Shown here: piece by piece, positions 1 to 10,894 of the stretch
Position numbering within the stretch: position 1 is the stretch's first letter
How the letters are laid out: the number at the start of each line of letters is the position of its first letter
Assembly (NCBI GenBank): GCA_015501055.1
Contig: JADNYV010000191.1
Location: forward strand, 1 to 64,000
Source of the DNA: Mucidula mucida
Lineage: Eukaryota > Basidiomycota > Agaricomycetes > Agaricales > Physalacriaceae
Direction: 5' to 3'
DNA: 64,000 nucleotides
Notes under the pieces: generated by a model
The model's input: the letters and a program-made list of their open reading frames with translations, nothing else
Told to the model about the DNA's origin: nothing
The model's database searches: none
Program-made: the position numbers and the translations under genes

Positions 1-1528
1 TCTTGTTGGTTGGCGAGACTGGTGTTGGGAAAACGAGTTTTTTGTCGCTCCTGGCCAACATCTTGGAGGGTCGTCGGCCGGAAGAATTCATCCAGGCCCA
101 TTTGCAGACCAACGAGGCGGGGGAAGTCATGCAGGCAGTCAAACTCAGAAAGCTACGGTGTACGAGTTCCAGAGCCGGAACGGTATTATTGTACGCATCA
201 TGGATACGCCAGGCCTAGCCGATACACGGGGGCTCGCTATGGACGAACTCAACAAGAAGAGCATTGCAGAGGCTATCCAACACCACATCACTTCCATTAA
301 CGCCGTCATCATTCTCGCCAACGGGACGCTAGCTCGCCTCGGCATCGCTACCGACTATGCGCTGACTACTCTCTCGGCCATCTTTCCGCGTTCGCTGGAG
401 AGGAACATATCATTTCTGTTCACCAACGTCAATAATCCCCTTCAATGGAACTTCCAGGAGGATACGATTCCTCAATTCCTTCGCGACGCCGATCGTTTCA
501 CTCTCGATAACCCGTTCTCAATGGAGATGAGGCTACGGGCTTTGTGCGAGATGCCCCAGAAGGCTGCGTTTGTGAAGCGCATGAAGGCAGCAGTCAGCAA
601 CACGTATACAGAGACCATTGACGAATTGACGTCGTTATTCAATTGGATGAACGAGTTGGAACCGCAGCCGACAAAAGAAATTTTGACGCTGTACCAACAA
701 GTCCAGGAGATCGAGATGCGTATCGGGGACGCATTGGCTTCTATGGAACAGGACAGTACGAAGCGGAAGCAGGTTGAGCTGATTCAAGCCGACGTGGCGA
801 AACATGGTGTTGTATGTGACCTTACGTTGTTCCCGTCCTTCGTTGACTTTATTTGGTAGAGCATGAAGACCTACCAGGCGTACGAGAAAGTCATCAGTCG
901 GCCAGTCTGGTCGCAGAAAGAAACACCGCGCCACAACACGCTCTGCACTGCCCCTGGCTGCTACTCCAACTGTCACGAACCTTGCAAGCTCGACTTCTCC
1001 CTGGACCCCAAAGCGATGTACGCTTGCGGCGCTATGAAGCATGGCAGGATGTGTGAACACTGTTCACATGCCCCCGAGCAACATCGACATTTCAACTCGT
1101 TGTGGGAGCGGAAGAATGAGGAGCAGATCACCGTCGACGAGGAAGCACGGACGCAGTATACGACGGCCAAGTCAAAGAAGGAGCAGCAGGAACTCATACT
1201 GGAGGAGATGAAAACGCAGTGCGGCAAGTTCTCGGCGCGTATCAAGGACCAGACGACGGAGATTGGCAGACTCGCTGAAGAGTATTCCAAGATATCGCTC
1301 TCTGGAAATATGTCCGCCCAGGTTGAAAAGGCTCTTCGCATGCTTGAGATGCACCAGGAGACGATGCGTGGTAACGGGACCGACCCAGAGACTTTGTCGG
1401 CTATGGACATGAACCTGAAAATGGTTCGGGACAAGTTGGATCTACTCAGAAAGGCGACGAGTGAGCGCGCCGCCACTGTGACCAACCAATTGGTTGGCTA
1501 CCTAGGTCTCAAGGGCCCGTGGAGATGA
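1..1528 (+). CDS. AIG1-like GTPase with Cys-rich and coiled-coil tail, 5' end outside window
   Basis: The frame enters at the left edge inside the G1/P-loop (GETGVGKTS). It continues to a G3 motif (DTPGLADTR) and a TNVN segment that may serve as G4. Then come a helical part, a Cys/His-rich stretch (about ten Cys between 940 and 1080, including CEHC) and a coiled-coil C-terminus ending in TGA at 1526-1528. An intron of about 51 bp (about 809-859, ending TAG) joins the two halves in frame. This domain order matches a GTPase family common in mushroom genomes; its role is unknown. One oddity: 11 bp at 123-133 put the P-loop part and the G3 part in different frames, and removing them restores the family reading GGSQTQ. 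This is either a lesion or an error. Fragments of the same gene recur at 13.1, 22.0 and 52.8 kb. Confidence 0.72.
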
Positions 1529-1754
1529 TAGTCGGTAGTTGATTGAAATTTTGTTTTCTTTGTAGTAGATTCTTCCTGTTCCTTTATCTTGTAGCAATGT
1601 TTATTTATGGAGGCTCTTATCGATCAGTGGACTGACAATTCATTTTTGCATCTACACGATCATGAGAGACTCGTGGTCTGAACTTTGTCTGTCCGACTTT
1701 CTCCCAGAACGATATAGATTCATATTTCATAAGAGCGAGTGCGACCTTGTACTA

Positions 1755-2838
1755 TTAGATGTCCACACCACAATATGTGCGAATCTGGTCCTGGAAACGT
1801 TTGACCTGGCCCTCCGTGAACTCAAACTTGCACTCATCGTCTGATAAGTCCATATAGTTGTCTGCAGTACATATCTGCATCAGACGGAACCTTCAAGTTC
1901 GAGGATTGACCCGGACTGATACTCACAAATTGGGCTGAGGCGGGAGTTGCCGCAACTATGCATTGCACGAGGGCATCCGAATGCTATCATCAATCAATCA
2001 GTAAGTCAATGTCGAACAGCAGCAGCTGCAACATACTGGGGAGAAACTGGGGAGGTGTATCATCAACCTCATCATTTGTCTCTGAGCATCCATCCTGGAA
2101 GGTATGATAGAGTCCAACCTACACATCAAATCAGTCTGGATGGCACACAGGTGAAGGAGAAACTGTGACAGTACCCAGTGTCCTACTTGGTGGGTAGCGA
2201 TGTGGCCTTTGTTATTGCACGCCTTTCCGCCAGGGAGAGTTTCATAGTAGATTACTATATCATCATCTGAAGGATTCCCAGCATAGCAAATAGGAAAGGT
2301 TGCATAGCCTTGTAGTCTTCTTATCAAGTTGATATCAACAGTGTAGATGTTTAACACCGATGTGTCACCTTGGTGGAGCTGCCTCTGCATCTCAGTCTGT
2401 CTGGGGCTGCCACAAGATAACTCAGACTTAAAAATGATGATATGCAAAGGACACTTACTCATTTGGAATGGCATTTGAGAACCACTCTTTGTTTTGAACA
2501 ATCGTGGTATTGACCAAAGTAAAATTGAAACCCGTGCGCCTAAAGGCCTTGCTTAGAATCATTATTTGATCATTGATCTGTTGCTCCCTGTCAAGGCTTT
2601 ACTTAGCACATTGCTTTAAACAATGTTTATACACCTACAGAATATAACCGTCAGCCTTGTTTTTGGCGGCATAGATGACATAAAAATAGATCTTAATAGT
2701 TGCACATTTGGAGCCAACATACTACTTGATAGTCTGCTGGGAATTTAGTCCTTCGTCACGGCTGAAGGAGGATGTAGCCTGGGTAGTACCAATAAATGTT
2801 AAGGTAACCAGAGCAGTAAAAAGCTGTTTGAGCTTCAT
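1755..2838 (-). CDS. M43 (pappalysin-like/MEP1) secreted metalloprotease, catalytic Glu replaced by Gln
   Basis: The start at 2838 gives a signal peptide (MKLKQLFTALVTLTFIG..QA). Downstream, in order, are the M43 landmarks: GYATFP-like strand, LPGG, zinc site THQVGHW continuing after an intron as VGLYHTF..GC, EVDDTPP, FGCP, and the Met-turn region NYMDLSDDEC, with stop TAA at 1757-1755. Three clean GT-AG introns (2174-2119, 2036-1984, 1926-1862) restore the family order. A fourth probably starts after FSNAIPNE near 2460. The 5' half (2480-2750) contains in-frame stops that need further introns and is uncertain. Family members are extracellular zinc endopeptidases. Here the HExxH glutamate is Gln (CAA at 2189-2187), so activity is doubtful. 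The gene is convergent with the GTPase gene, 226 bp apart. Confidence 0.72.
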
Positions 2839-3413
2839 TGTACAACTTTATGTGGGTTATGACCTTTCAAGTGGTTGTATTATCACTTGCAGAAAGGAGG
2901 TTATATACCGGGGAACTAGCACATTCATTGGGTGTAGAATTATGTTTCAATTCAGAAACAATTCTGGATAGAGCAAGCGGCCATGCACTGACAGAAAGCA
3001 TGATGTATTGAGGCACAACACATTCTTAAAAGTTTGAGAGTGGACATACCTGAGGCTAGGCTCCCGGCCTAGCATGCTCCTCCACTGCAATGATAAATCA
3101 TTGCAAAAAAGGTGTCAAGCATAATACCTGGCAGAATTGCGGTGTCAATTATCCAACATTCAAATGTAGCCCGGAACGTGTGGAAGCCTCTCTGACCTTA
3201 AATCAGTGCACTACTAGGATACATCAAATGGAAGGTGAGAGATCACAAGCAGTTGTGGAGAAGCTGGAGGCAAAGTCTCCAAAAATATTGCTTTTTGATA
3301 AGCTAAGGTGATTTAGTCTACAGGTCAAGTTGCGCTGGTAATGGTTAGTGTGAGATGAAATGTACTTCAAAACGGCTCACTGCAACTCTGTCAATACCTC
3401 AGTGCAACTTCAG
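2839..3413. other. Intergenic, no gene recognised
   Basis: No convincing coding signal on either strand. It should contain the promoter of the M43 gene next to 2838. A 7-bp perfect inverted repeat (GCTAGGC / GCCTAGC, 5-nt loop) lies at 3055-3073. Confidence 0.5.
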
Positions 3414-3418
3414 CCAGT
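3414..3418. repeat. Target-site duplication CCAGT, left
   Basis: CCAGT immediately precedes the left LTR and is repeated at 9943-9947. Five bp is usual for Ty3/Gypsy integrases. Confidence 0.85.
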
Positions 3419-3946
3419 TGTTAGCGACTGACTAAGCCACGAGACTCAACCAGGTACCACAGCAAGAACTAAGGAAGAAGCGTTTGTGTTCGTAAGACTA
3501 GGCTAGGCCAGGTGTATAAACGAGATCGGAACTAAAGTACAATGATACTACACTACTGCTTATATACTAGTAAGTCTGTGTTTGAGACTCCTTGTCCATA
3601 CGCGTTTCCACTAGGGATACTCCACGCCCTTGACCCAGTGTTGTATGCTACTAGTCCGTGAAACCATTAAATACGAGTGGTAACTGCATGTAAGTAATAA
3701 TACTGAAACAACCATGTGTGCTACGAGTGTCGGCGGTATGTATACAATAGGGAGTCCATGAGGTATCAGCATGTATGATGTCATCCATGTGTTGGGTGTG
3801 TGTCCGACATGAGTACGGCTTCGGTAATGAAAAGAAGTATGATCGGTGACGAAACAGATGATGAAACAGTCCGTTGGTTGATAAGACAAGGCCCTCGATA
3901 AGATATGATAAGATGTGAAAGTGTGAAAATATGGCGATTCATAACA
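3419..3946 (-). repeat. 3' LTR of Gypsy copy 1
   Basis: 528 bp. On the minus strand it begins TGTTATGAATCG and ends GTCGCTAACA. It is almost identical to 9415-9942. Confidence 0.93.
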
Positions 3947-3949
3947 TCA

Positions 3950-3959
3950 CCCCCTCTTT
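3950..3959 (-). promoter_or_regulatory. Polypurine tract of copy 1
   Basis: Minus-strand AAAGAGGGGG lies between the pol stop codon and the 3' LTR (3 nt away) and is the expected plus-strand primer. Copy 2 has AAGGAGGGGG in the same place. Confidence 0.75.
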
Positions 3960-6900
3960 AAGGCGCAAGTTCCATTCTGCACCAGAGTCGCTCCATGAGG
4001 GCCGCAGAGGGTAGTGTGACGTCAAGGGGTTCGGTGTCAGGCAGTGGCATGGGTCGGAACAGATGTGATGGAAATTGCGACATGGGGACTTCAATGCGAG
4101 CAAGCGCAGGTGGCTTCGGCTTTTTCGGGTACTGCTGGTGGAAATCGCGAATGGCTTCGTTGGCATTCTTGAGATTGCATGCCGGTTCCCATGTCTGCTC
4201 GTGTGTGCCGTAACCCTTCCAGTGAACCTTGTATTAAAAACCCCCGCGGTACTTTCGGGAATTAACCACTTTCTCAACCTCCCATTCCGGTTCGGCTCCT
4301 TCCAGCACAGGTGGTGGACGCGTGTCTCGGGGTTGTGTTGGAAATTGGGGCTCGTGGTAAGGCGTCAACAGGGCCTCATTGAACACGGGATGGATGCTTT
4401 TCCACGTGTGAGGAATCTGGAGCTTGTAAGAGCTCGTCCCGACTTTCTTGATCACTTTGAACGGCCCAAAGCGTTTGTCATCGAGTTTCTTCATTAGTCG
4501 ATCCGTGCTGAGATTCGTCCCTTCCAGCCATACTTTGTCGCCTTCCTTGTACTCCACTGCCTCTGTCCGTTTCCTGTCATAAAACCGTTTTATATCCTCT
4601 TTGGCCATCTTCAATGCCGACCCCACTTCGTCCCATGTTTTCCTCATGCCGTCGGCAAACTCCTGCGCAGTCTCATTTCTCGATGCCGTTTTCGGGGCGG
4701 TGCCTTTGTAGGGGTGTCTGCCCATGTCTGCAAAGAACGGAGTGACTTTAGTTGCCGAGTGTACCCGATCATTGTAAACAAATTCGGCAGAGGGTAGCCA
4801 TTCGTGCCAGTCGTTCTGATGGTAGTTGACAAATAACTGTAAGAAATGTTCTATCTCTTGGTTCAGCCGTTCCGTCTGCCCATTTGCCTGTGGATGATAT
4901 GCCGTTGTAAAGTTTCCTTGTATGCCCAACAACCGGTACAACTCCTTCATGAAACGCGAGTGGTATTGTGGACCGCGATCATGTATCATCTGGCGTGGCA
5001 TCCCATGTATGGGGAAAATGCGATCTCGGTAGATACGGGCCATGCCTTCTGACGTCAGAGTGGTGTGTGTCGGTATGATGCGTAATCGCTTTGTGAAATG
5101 GTCCACAAACGTGCTGATAGCGTTGTATCCTCCCGATTCCGGCAACTCTCCAATCATGTCCGTCCCTACTATTTCCCATGGCTTGCTTGGCACATCAATA
5201 GGATGAAGAGGTGCAGCCGGCTTCGTGCGATGTGACTTGGTGACCTGGCATTTTTGACACCCTTCCATGTATTCCCGGACGTCTCGGCTGATTCCTGGCC
5301 ACCAATAGGTGCGTGTGATCAGCTCGAGGGTCTTGTATCGTCCGGGATGCCCTGCAAGCTGTGCATCATGGTGCATTCCAATAACTCTTCCCCGCAATTC
5401 CTTGTCCTTCGGTATGTAAATACGATCCTTCCACATAATAAGTCCATTTTCCTTCTCTTCACATCCTTTTTCTTTGTTTTCTAATGCTTTTTGTATGTAT
5501 CTGTCTTTGTTTCCTTTTCTTTGTTTGATTTTATTAAGTAATTTGTCCTCCGGTGTATCTACTGTATGTAAAGAAAATTGAATTTGTGAAATAAAAAACT
5601 CCGGCTTGAGCAAAACAACGTTTTCGTTATCTTTTTCCCCCTTCTCAAGGCCTGTCATCCTTGACAAGGCATCAGCTTTCCCCATCGTCTTGCCCGGCTT
5701 GTGAATCATCTGTATGTCATACTCCGCCAACTCCGTAACCCATCTCGCCTGCCTCCGATTCAACTTCTGTGGCTTCCGGAAGTACTGGAGGTTTTGATGA
5801 TCGGTAAACACCTCCACCGTTTCCTTTGCTCCAAGGAGATATTGTCTCCAGTCGTCAATCGAGTCCATAATAGCCATCATCTCTTTGTCGTAGATCTCAT
5901 AATTGCGCTCTACTTCGTTCAGCGCGCGAGACCGAAAGGCTACTGGTCTCCATTTTCCGTCCACCAACTGGGAAAGAACCACCCCGTTCGCATAGTTCAA
6001 GGAGTCTGCCTCAACTCGAAACTTGCCGTCGTCGCGTGGTACGATCAGAACGGGTTCTTCCGTCATCCTCCGCTTCAACTCCTCAAATGCCTCGTGCTGC
6101 TCCTCTCCCCAAACCCATTCGCCCTTCCCGGTTAGCGATGTCAACGGCTTCGCTACTCCCGCAAATCCCCAAATGAAACATTGGTAGAAGTTGCAGAAGC
6201 CCAGGAATGACTGTACTTCCTTCTTCTTCGTCGGCTCCTTCCATTTCTTTACTACGGCCACTTTTGCCGGATCCATCTTCACCTCTCCTCCGCCCAACAA
6301 TAACTCCTAAGTAGTCTACAGTATGTGCCTCAAAACTACATTTCTCGAGTTTTAAATACAACTTATTTACTCGTAATATTTCTCATACTCGTCGTATGAT
6401 ATGCCTATGTTCTTCCAACGTGTTCGTAAAGATAAGTATGTCATCCAAGTAAACTATAACATGTCCTTCATCAATCAGCTCCTTCAGAATGTGATTCATG
6501 AACGATTGGAATGTTGCCGGCGAGTTTGTAAGTCCGAAGAACATGACTGAGGGCTCGAACAGGCCTCGGTTTGTTCTAAATGCCGCTTTCCACTCATCAC
6601 CTTCTTTGATCCGGATGTTATTGTAACCCCATTGGACATCCATCTTTGTGAAAACCTTTGCTCCCTTCAACTTGTCGATAAGCTCCTGGATCAACGGCAA
6701 GGGGTATCGGTTCTTGATTGTCATGTCGTTCAACTTCCGATAATCTTGTACTGGCCGAAGGCTTCCATCCTTCTTTTTGACAAAGAAGAAGGGTGATGCC
6801 ATAGGTGAAATTGATGGCCGTATACGTCCCGTCCGTATGTTTTCTTCCAGGAACTCATCTAACGCCTTCTGCTCGGATGGGATAAGGGGATAAACCTTGC

Positions 6901-7907
6901 AGTCAACCGGTTTGGAACCAGGCGTAAGTTCTATCGCGTGATCCCAGGGTCTTCGCTCCGGTAACTTGTCAAAGTCCGCCTTGCTAAATACATCAGAGAA
7001 TTCCTCGATGTAAGGTGCAGCAGCGGATGAAGGCTGTTGTGATCTCAGCTTTTCTCCGCTTTTGCGATAGTTGTCCCAGTCCATCCAGAACAAACGCTCT
7101 CCCTCTTCCAACTTCTCTTCTACGTCTTCTCCTTCATCTTCCGGTGAGTTGTACTCGGGTAGATAGCCGCAGCGGTCTGGGCATCGATCAAAGGTCAATG
7201 TGGATTCCGTCCAGTTGATTGTGGGGTTGTGATATCGTAGCCAATCTAGCCCCAAAAAGATACTTGTTTTGCCGAGATTGGTGACGGCCAACTCAATCTT
7301 TTCGGCGTGATCTCCGATCTTCATCCGGACCTCCACAAAACCTTTGATTGCTCCTCCCTTGTTTAGGGTTCCATCCGCATTGTAAACAGGGAGCTTGACC
7401 GGTAACTCCTTGATCGGGAGTCTGTTCTTCTCGACGAATTCTTTATTGACACAAGAACCCGTTGCTCCACTGTCAAGAAGGGCACTCGTTTCCCATTCAG
7501 AGCCTGTGTGTACGCTCTCTATGGTTACTCGTAGTTTCATGTCCTGCCCCTTTGTTCCCCGGATGTACTTCCTCGACTTTTTCAACTCCGTCACAACTTC
7601 CACCGCAGCTTCCTTTGTCAACGCTCTGATCGCCATCACCTTCTCCTCCGTCGCTTCTCTCTCTCTCCGCTCCGGCATCCATGCTCTCAAAATTCCCACT
7701 GCTCTCGACACGTCATCCTCTCTTAGCCGTTGTGCGATCCACTCGGGCGTATTTGGCTCAAATCTTTCTTTCGCAGGTTTTGGTGGTAAAGTCGTCGATG
7801 ATATTTTAGATGTTTCAGTACCCGTACTGTAAATAGATTCTGCATCTGACGACCCTTTCCTTGATGACTGCTCCGGCAGGACTGCGTCTACTGCGGGAGC
7901 TTCGCAA
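3958..7907 (-). pseudogene. pol: pol of Gypsy copy 1: protease, RT, RNase H, integrase, chromodomain (broken)
   Basis: The frame opens at the frameshift site and runs without needing an ATG. Visible in order: aspartic protease DSGATGS, reverse transcriptase with YLDDIL, RNase H (TDHQNL), integrase zinc-binding H-H-C-C region (GCQKCQ), catalytic core with GTDM, IHDRG and the E of the DDE triad in NGQTERLNQEIE, then a chromodomain (VHWKGYG, TWEP). Three lesions are visible. A TGA just after the RT active-site region (about 6382) replaces a Leu codon. A 1-bp insertion lies near 6290 within VIVGGGEVK. A TAA at 4236-4234 replaces the Gln codon that copy 2 has at the chromodomain start. The remainder is open to the TAA at 3960-3958. 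Chromodomains of this group direct integration to heterochromatin. Confidence 0.9.
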
Positions 7908-8817
7908 AACCCAACTCTTCGGCCAGCTTCTTCTTCTCTTCGTCATTCATCTCGGTCCATAAACCCCGAATCGTCTGGGGTCGACCCTTCTTCGGACAGA
8001 ACCTGCTGACGTGGCCGTGTTCGCCACAGCTGAAGCAAAGTCCTCTTCGACGTGCATTGTCGATGTCCATCGGTCTGCCGGTTCCTCCATAGATAACACC
8101 GGTAGCATCTCGTCGTGTGATCGGTGTCGGAGGTGGGTTTGTAGGATTAGCTCTCGGTGTAGCCACCTGCGGAGCTTGAGGCCGGGACTGCATGCCGGAC
8201 CTCTTGCTCGCCGCCCGCCTTCTCCACAACTGATCAATCTGAAGGATCTGTGCCTTCCAGTCCTTGTACTTCTCTGGCAACCCGTCTCGGCTGCCATAGA
8301 TCTGGTCGATGATCTTCTCGTTGACATTGGTCTCGAGAAGTCGCACGATGAATGCGTCATCCTTCGAATATCCTGCCTGAGTGAGCAGGACCTCGAACTT
8401 CTGGAAGAAATCTTGAGCGGTGTCTTGCCCCTGGCGCAACCGCTCGATCTGGTCTTGCGCGTCTCGCGCGAGGTTGGAATCCACAAATCGCTCCTTCAAG
8501 TCTTCCTTGAACTCCGTCCAAGATACTGTCCATTCCTCTTCTTCCTCGTCGAAGTTCTGGTCCGAGTAGTTCTGGACCCATGCATCTACGTGATCTCCTC
8601 GGATGTAGGAGAGAACAACATTGATCCTTTCGGAGTCAGATGTGAGGTTGTTCTTCTTGTCACGGATGTATGTGAACATCGATCGCCACCAGCTCTTGTA
8701 CTTGGACTTGTCCCCGTCATAGTCGTAAGGCTTGTTGACCAGGGATTGGCCTTTGATTTCAACATCTGCATGATGAGCGGGTGTGTGAGGGGCGGTTTCG
8801 GGTGCTTCGTTGGACAT
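7888..8817 (-). CDS. gag: gag of Gypsy copy 1
   Basis: The intact 309-aa frame has an N-terminal disordered stretch and a capsid-like helical region (residues about 30-200, with the [13 protein letters not shown] block typical of Ty3-type Gag). A single CCHC zinc knuckle ([14 protein letters not shown]) lies near residues 266-279. Copy 3 encodes a nearly identical 309-aa protein at 44677-45606. It forms the virus-like particle and binds RNA. The gag stop lies after the -1 frameshift heptamer, so pol would be made only as a Gag-Pol fusion. Confidence 0.92.
   Translation of the reverse strand: MSNEAPETAPHTPAHHADVEIKGQSLVNKPYDYDGDKSKYKSWWRSMFTYIRDKKNNLTSDSERINVVLSYIRGDHVDAWVQNYSDQNFDEEEEEWTVSWTEFKEDLKERFVDSNLARDAQDQIERLRQGQDTAQDFFQKFEVLLTQAGYSKDDAFIVRLLETNVNEKIIDQIYGSRDGLPEKYKDWKAQILQIDQLWRRRAASKRSGMQSRPQAPQVATPRANPTNPPPTPITRRDATGVIYGGTGRPMDIDNARRRGLCFSCGEHGHVSRFCPKKGRPQTIRGLWTEMNDEEKKKLAEELGFAKLPQ
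7906..7912 (-). promoter_or_regulatory. -1 ribosomal frameshift heptamer GGGTTTT
   Basis: In the gag frame the minus strand reads TTG GGT TTT, so G-GGT-TTT fits X-XXY-YYZ. The -1 frame from here is pol and is open. A GCTCC/GGAGC stem starts 5 nt downstream. The site is conserved at 45582-45588 and 58979-58985. Confidence 0.7.
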
Positions 8818-9414
8818 GATGAATCGGGGTGATAGGATTGGAGAGTGAAAGGGTGAAAGTGGGGATATGGGTGATGCGGATTTGGATGAAACGGGTGAGG
8901 GAATAGAGATTTGGATGAATAAGGAGGAATCCCCTAGATCTGAGATAGAATCCAGGACTTGGTAGGTTGGGGAATGATGGTGTGTATCGTAATGTAAGTA
9001 AAGTAGGTAGGTATCGTAACTGTCTACACTATTTTACCGACTACTGACTACGTATCTACGGAGCCCAAGAGCTCGTCACAAGTTCGCAATTGCCCAGCCG
9101 ACATCCCTCTGGTGTGAGGTAAGCCGAAGTTTTCCTGGGAACGGGGGTTGACCCGTAAACAGTGCCCACTGAAGTGCAACTGCCAAAAGTTTGTTCTCGT
9201 GAGAGCGGCTACTTCCAGCACCCGAGGCAGTTATCTCTAACTGTTAGCCGGCGCTACTGGGACCAATACAAACGTATGCGGACGTGCGCTGGAATTAGGA
9301 ATCCGTCGATCTGTAAACAGAAAAGGGGATGGGGAATGTGCGATGATCAAACAGCGAAGTGCTGATCGACGATCAGGGATGTGTGGTAGGTGGTAGAAAG
9401 TAGTTCCGATCTTC
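8818..9414 (-). other. 5' leader of Gypsy copy 1
   Basis: 597 bp between the 5' LTR and the gag ATG, without a long frame. It starts with the primer-binding site and probably includes the packaging signal. It is conserved at 44081-44676 and 56123-56721. Confidence 0.7.
9402..9412 (-). promoter_or_regulatory. Primer-binding site, self-complementary to the transcript 5' end
   Basis: Minus strand AGATCGGAACT begins 2 nt after the LTR end. It is not a TGG-type tRNA site. It is the exact 11-nt complement of AGTTCCGATCT at 9529-9519 in the LTR, 33 nt downstream of the TATA box. This is the arrangement known from Tf1/sushi self-priming elements. Confidence 0.75.
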
Positions 9415-9942
9415 TGTTAGCGACTGACTAAGCCACAAGACTCAACCAGGTACCACAGCAAGAACTAAGGAAGAAGCGTTCGTGTTCGTAAGACTAGGCT
9501 AGGCCAGGTGTATAAACGAGATCGGAACTAAAGTACAATGATACTACACTACTGCTTATATACTAGTAAGTCTGTGTTTGAGACTCCTTGTCCATACGCG
9601 TTTCCACTAGGGATACTCCACGCCCTTGACCCAGTGTTGTATGCTACTAGTCCGTGAAACCATTAAATACGAGTGGTAACTGCATGTAAGTAATAATACT
9701 GAAACAACCATGTGTGCTACGAGTGTCGGCGGTATGTATACAATAGGGAGTCCATGAGGTATCAGCATGTATGATGTCATCCATGTGTTGGGTGTGTGTC
9801 CGACATGAGTACGGCTTCGGTAATGAAAAGGAGTATGATCAGTGACGAAACAGATGATGAAACAGTCCGTTGGTTGATAAGACAAGGCCCCCGATAAGAT
9901 ATGATAAGATGTGAAAGTGTGAAAATATGGCGATTCATAACA
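9415..9942 (-). repeat. 5' LTR of Gypsy copy 1
   Basis: 528 bp with TG...CA ends, adjoining the PBS. It carries TATATAAG and the self-priming sequence. Confidence 0.93.
9555..9562 (-). promoter_or_regulatory. TATA box in LTR (TATATAAG)
   Basis: Minus-strand TATATAAG, conserved in all LTR copies. A start about 30 nt downstream puts the transcript 5' end at or next to AGTTCCGATCT (9529-9519). Confidence 0.6.
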
Positions 9943-9947
9943 CCAGT
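9943..9947. repeat. Target-site duplication CCAGT, right
   Basis: CCAGT directly follows the right LTR of copy 1 and matches 3414-3418. Confidence 0.85.
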
Positions 9948-9989
9948 TGAGCAGCAAGCGGATAACATGACAGAATACATGCATAACCG

Positions 9990-10565
9990 TCCTGGTTTAA
10001 AATTCACTCTAATGTGAATACAGAATCCAGATATCTATGTGCTCTTGCAGATGTTCTGACAGAGATTAGGGCACAATAAGGTCAAATGAAATGAAACAAA
10101 CATATCTACAGTCCGGAATTACTGTGAAGATTGGCGGTAATGTTTCTCTAGCCCATAATCATTGACAAATACGTCCCTTTTACAATTGTCACAGTAGTGG
10201 AGCAGGCTAAGTGGGTGATCTGGCTGTAGCAGTGCTAAACAGAATGCAAGCAAATGGAAGGAGATGAAGCTGCAAAGATTGTGTGCAAAGCCCGAGCCAA
10301 ATAAGCTGAAACAACACGTACATAGAGGAGGCAGAGTGGCGGGATTTGTCAGGGTCCACCGTTTCAATAGCTGTGCTTGCCTTGGTAGTGCTAATGCAGG
10401 TGTGCAGGTCCTCATTGTTATTGACATGTATTTGAGAGTACTGGCAGAAGAAGTTTTGAGGACTCTGGACAAAAGGTCGTTGAAGTCCAACTGGCGTCTC
10501 AAAGACACAAGATTATGGTTTAGGTCACGGGCAAGCCCAATGACCACAAAGTTATTGAGAGTGAT
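9990..10565 (-). pseudogene. Decayed copy of the C2H2 zinc-finger gene
   Basis: Several blocks align by eye with the zinc-finger gene at 14754-15688, among them CAGAGATT..GGACACGATAA-like, GATTGGCGGTAATGTT, GCAGGTCCTC and GAGGACTCT. A fragment CDNCKRDVFVNDYGLEKHY is readable near 10150. All frames are broken. It is much more diverged than the two arm copies, so it is an older paralogue, cut on its left by the copy 1 insertion. Confidence 0.6.
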
Positions 10566-10635
10566 AGGAGACAACTACTGCACATGTGGCACTTCCTTTG
10601 GCCGGTCTTGGCATCACATAGATATCACCTAAAGA
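10561..10635 (+). pseudogene. Short fragment of the kinase-like gene
   Basis: GTGATAGGAGACAACTACTG and CATGTGGC.CTTCCTTTGGCCG resemble 17183-17260 of the kinase-like gene. It abuts the zinc-finger remnant, although the two genes are separated in the arm, which indicates a mosaic. Confidence 0.45.
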
Positions 10636-10894
10636 CTCAAGCCTTGTTCTTTCTTTCCCAAGAAGTTGGCGAGAATACAGAAAAACTTGCAAAATAAATT
10701 GTTGTACCTCCCGACTTCACACCATCCAGTGAAGATTGGAATGTTACTGTCAGTCAATATTCATTGCTGACTTGCCTGGTTCGACTCAAAACATGGGCTA
10801 CAAGATTTGGCTATAAGATTACATTGGAACATTACAAATGAGCGGTCAAATAAGTGTTGATTCACAGCATGTGATACAAATGAGCGGGACTCCA

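Larger units (their letters stand above)
3419..9942 (-). mobile_element. Ty3/Gypsy chromodomain retrotransposon, full length, copy 1 (family A)
   Basis: The 6,524-bp element has two 528-bp LTRs that differ at about five positions, TG...CA ends and a perfect 5-bp target duplication CCAGT. In coding order it has LTR promoter, PBS, gag, pol (protease, RT, RNase H, integrase, chromodomain), polypurine tract and LTR. High LTR similarity implies recent insertion. The pol frame already carries a TGA, a 1-bp insertion and a TAA in the chromodomain, so the copy is probably non-autonomous. Four other partial copies of this family lie at 24.8, 43.6, 55.6 and 57.1-62.3 kb. It landed next to a decayed zinc-finger copy at 10 kb. 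Confidence 0.93.

Noticed and set aside
7395..7832. 145-aa plus-strand frames opposite pol (also at 45662-46099 and 59059-59496)
   Set aside because: Antisense shadows of the conserved pol frame. They recur only because the element recurs.
8011..8832. 273-aa plus-strand frame opposite gag
   Set aside because: Antisense of gag, with no independent coding signal.
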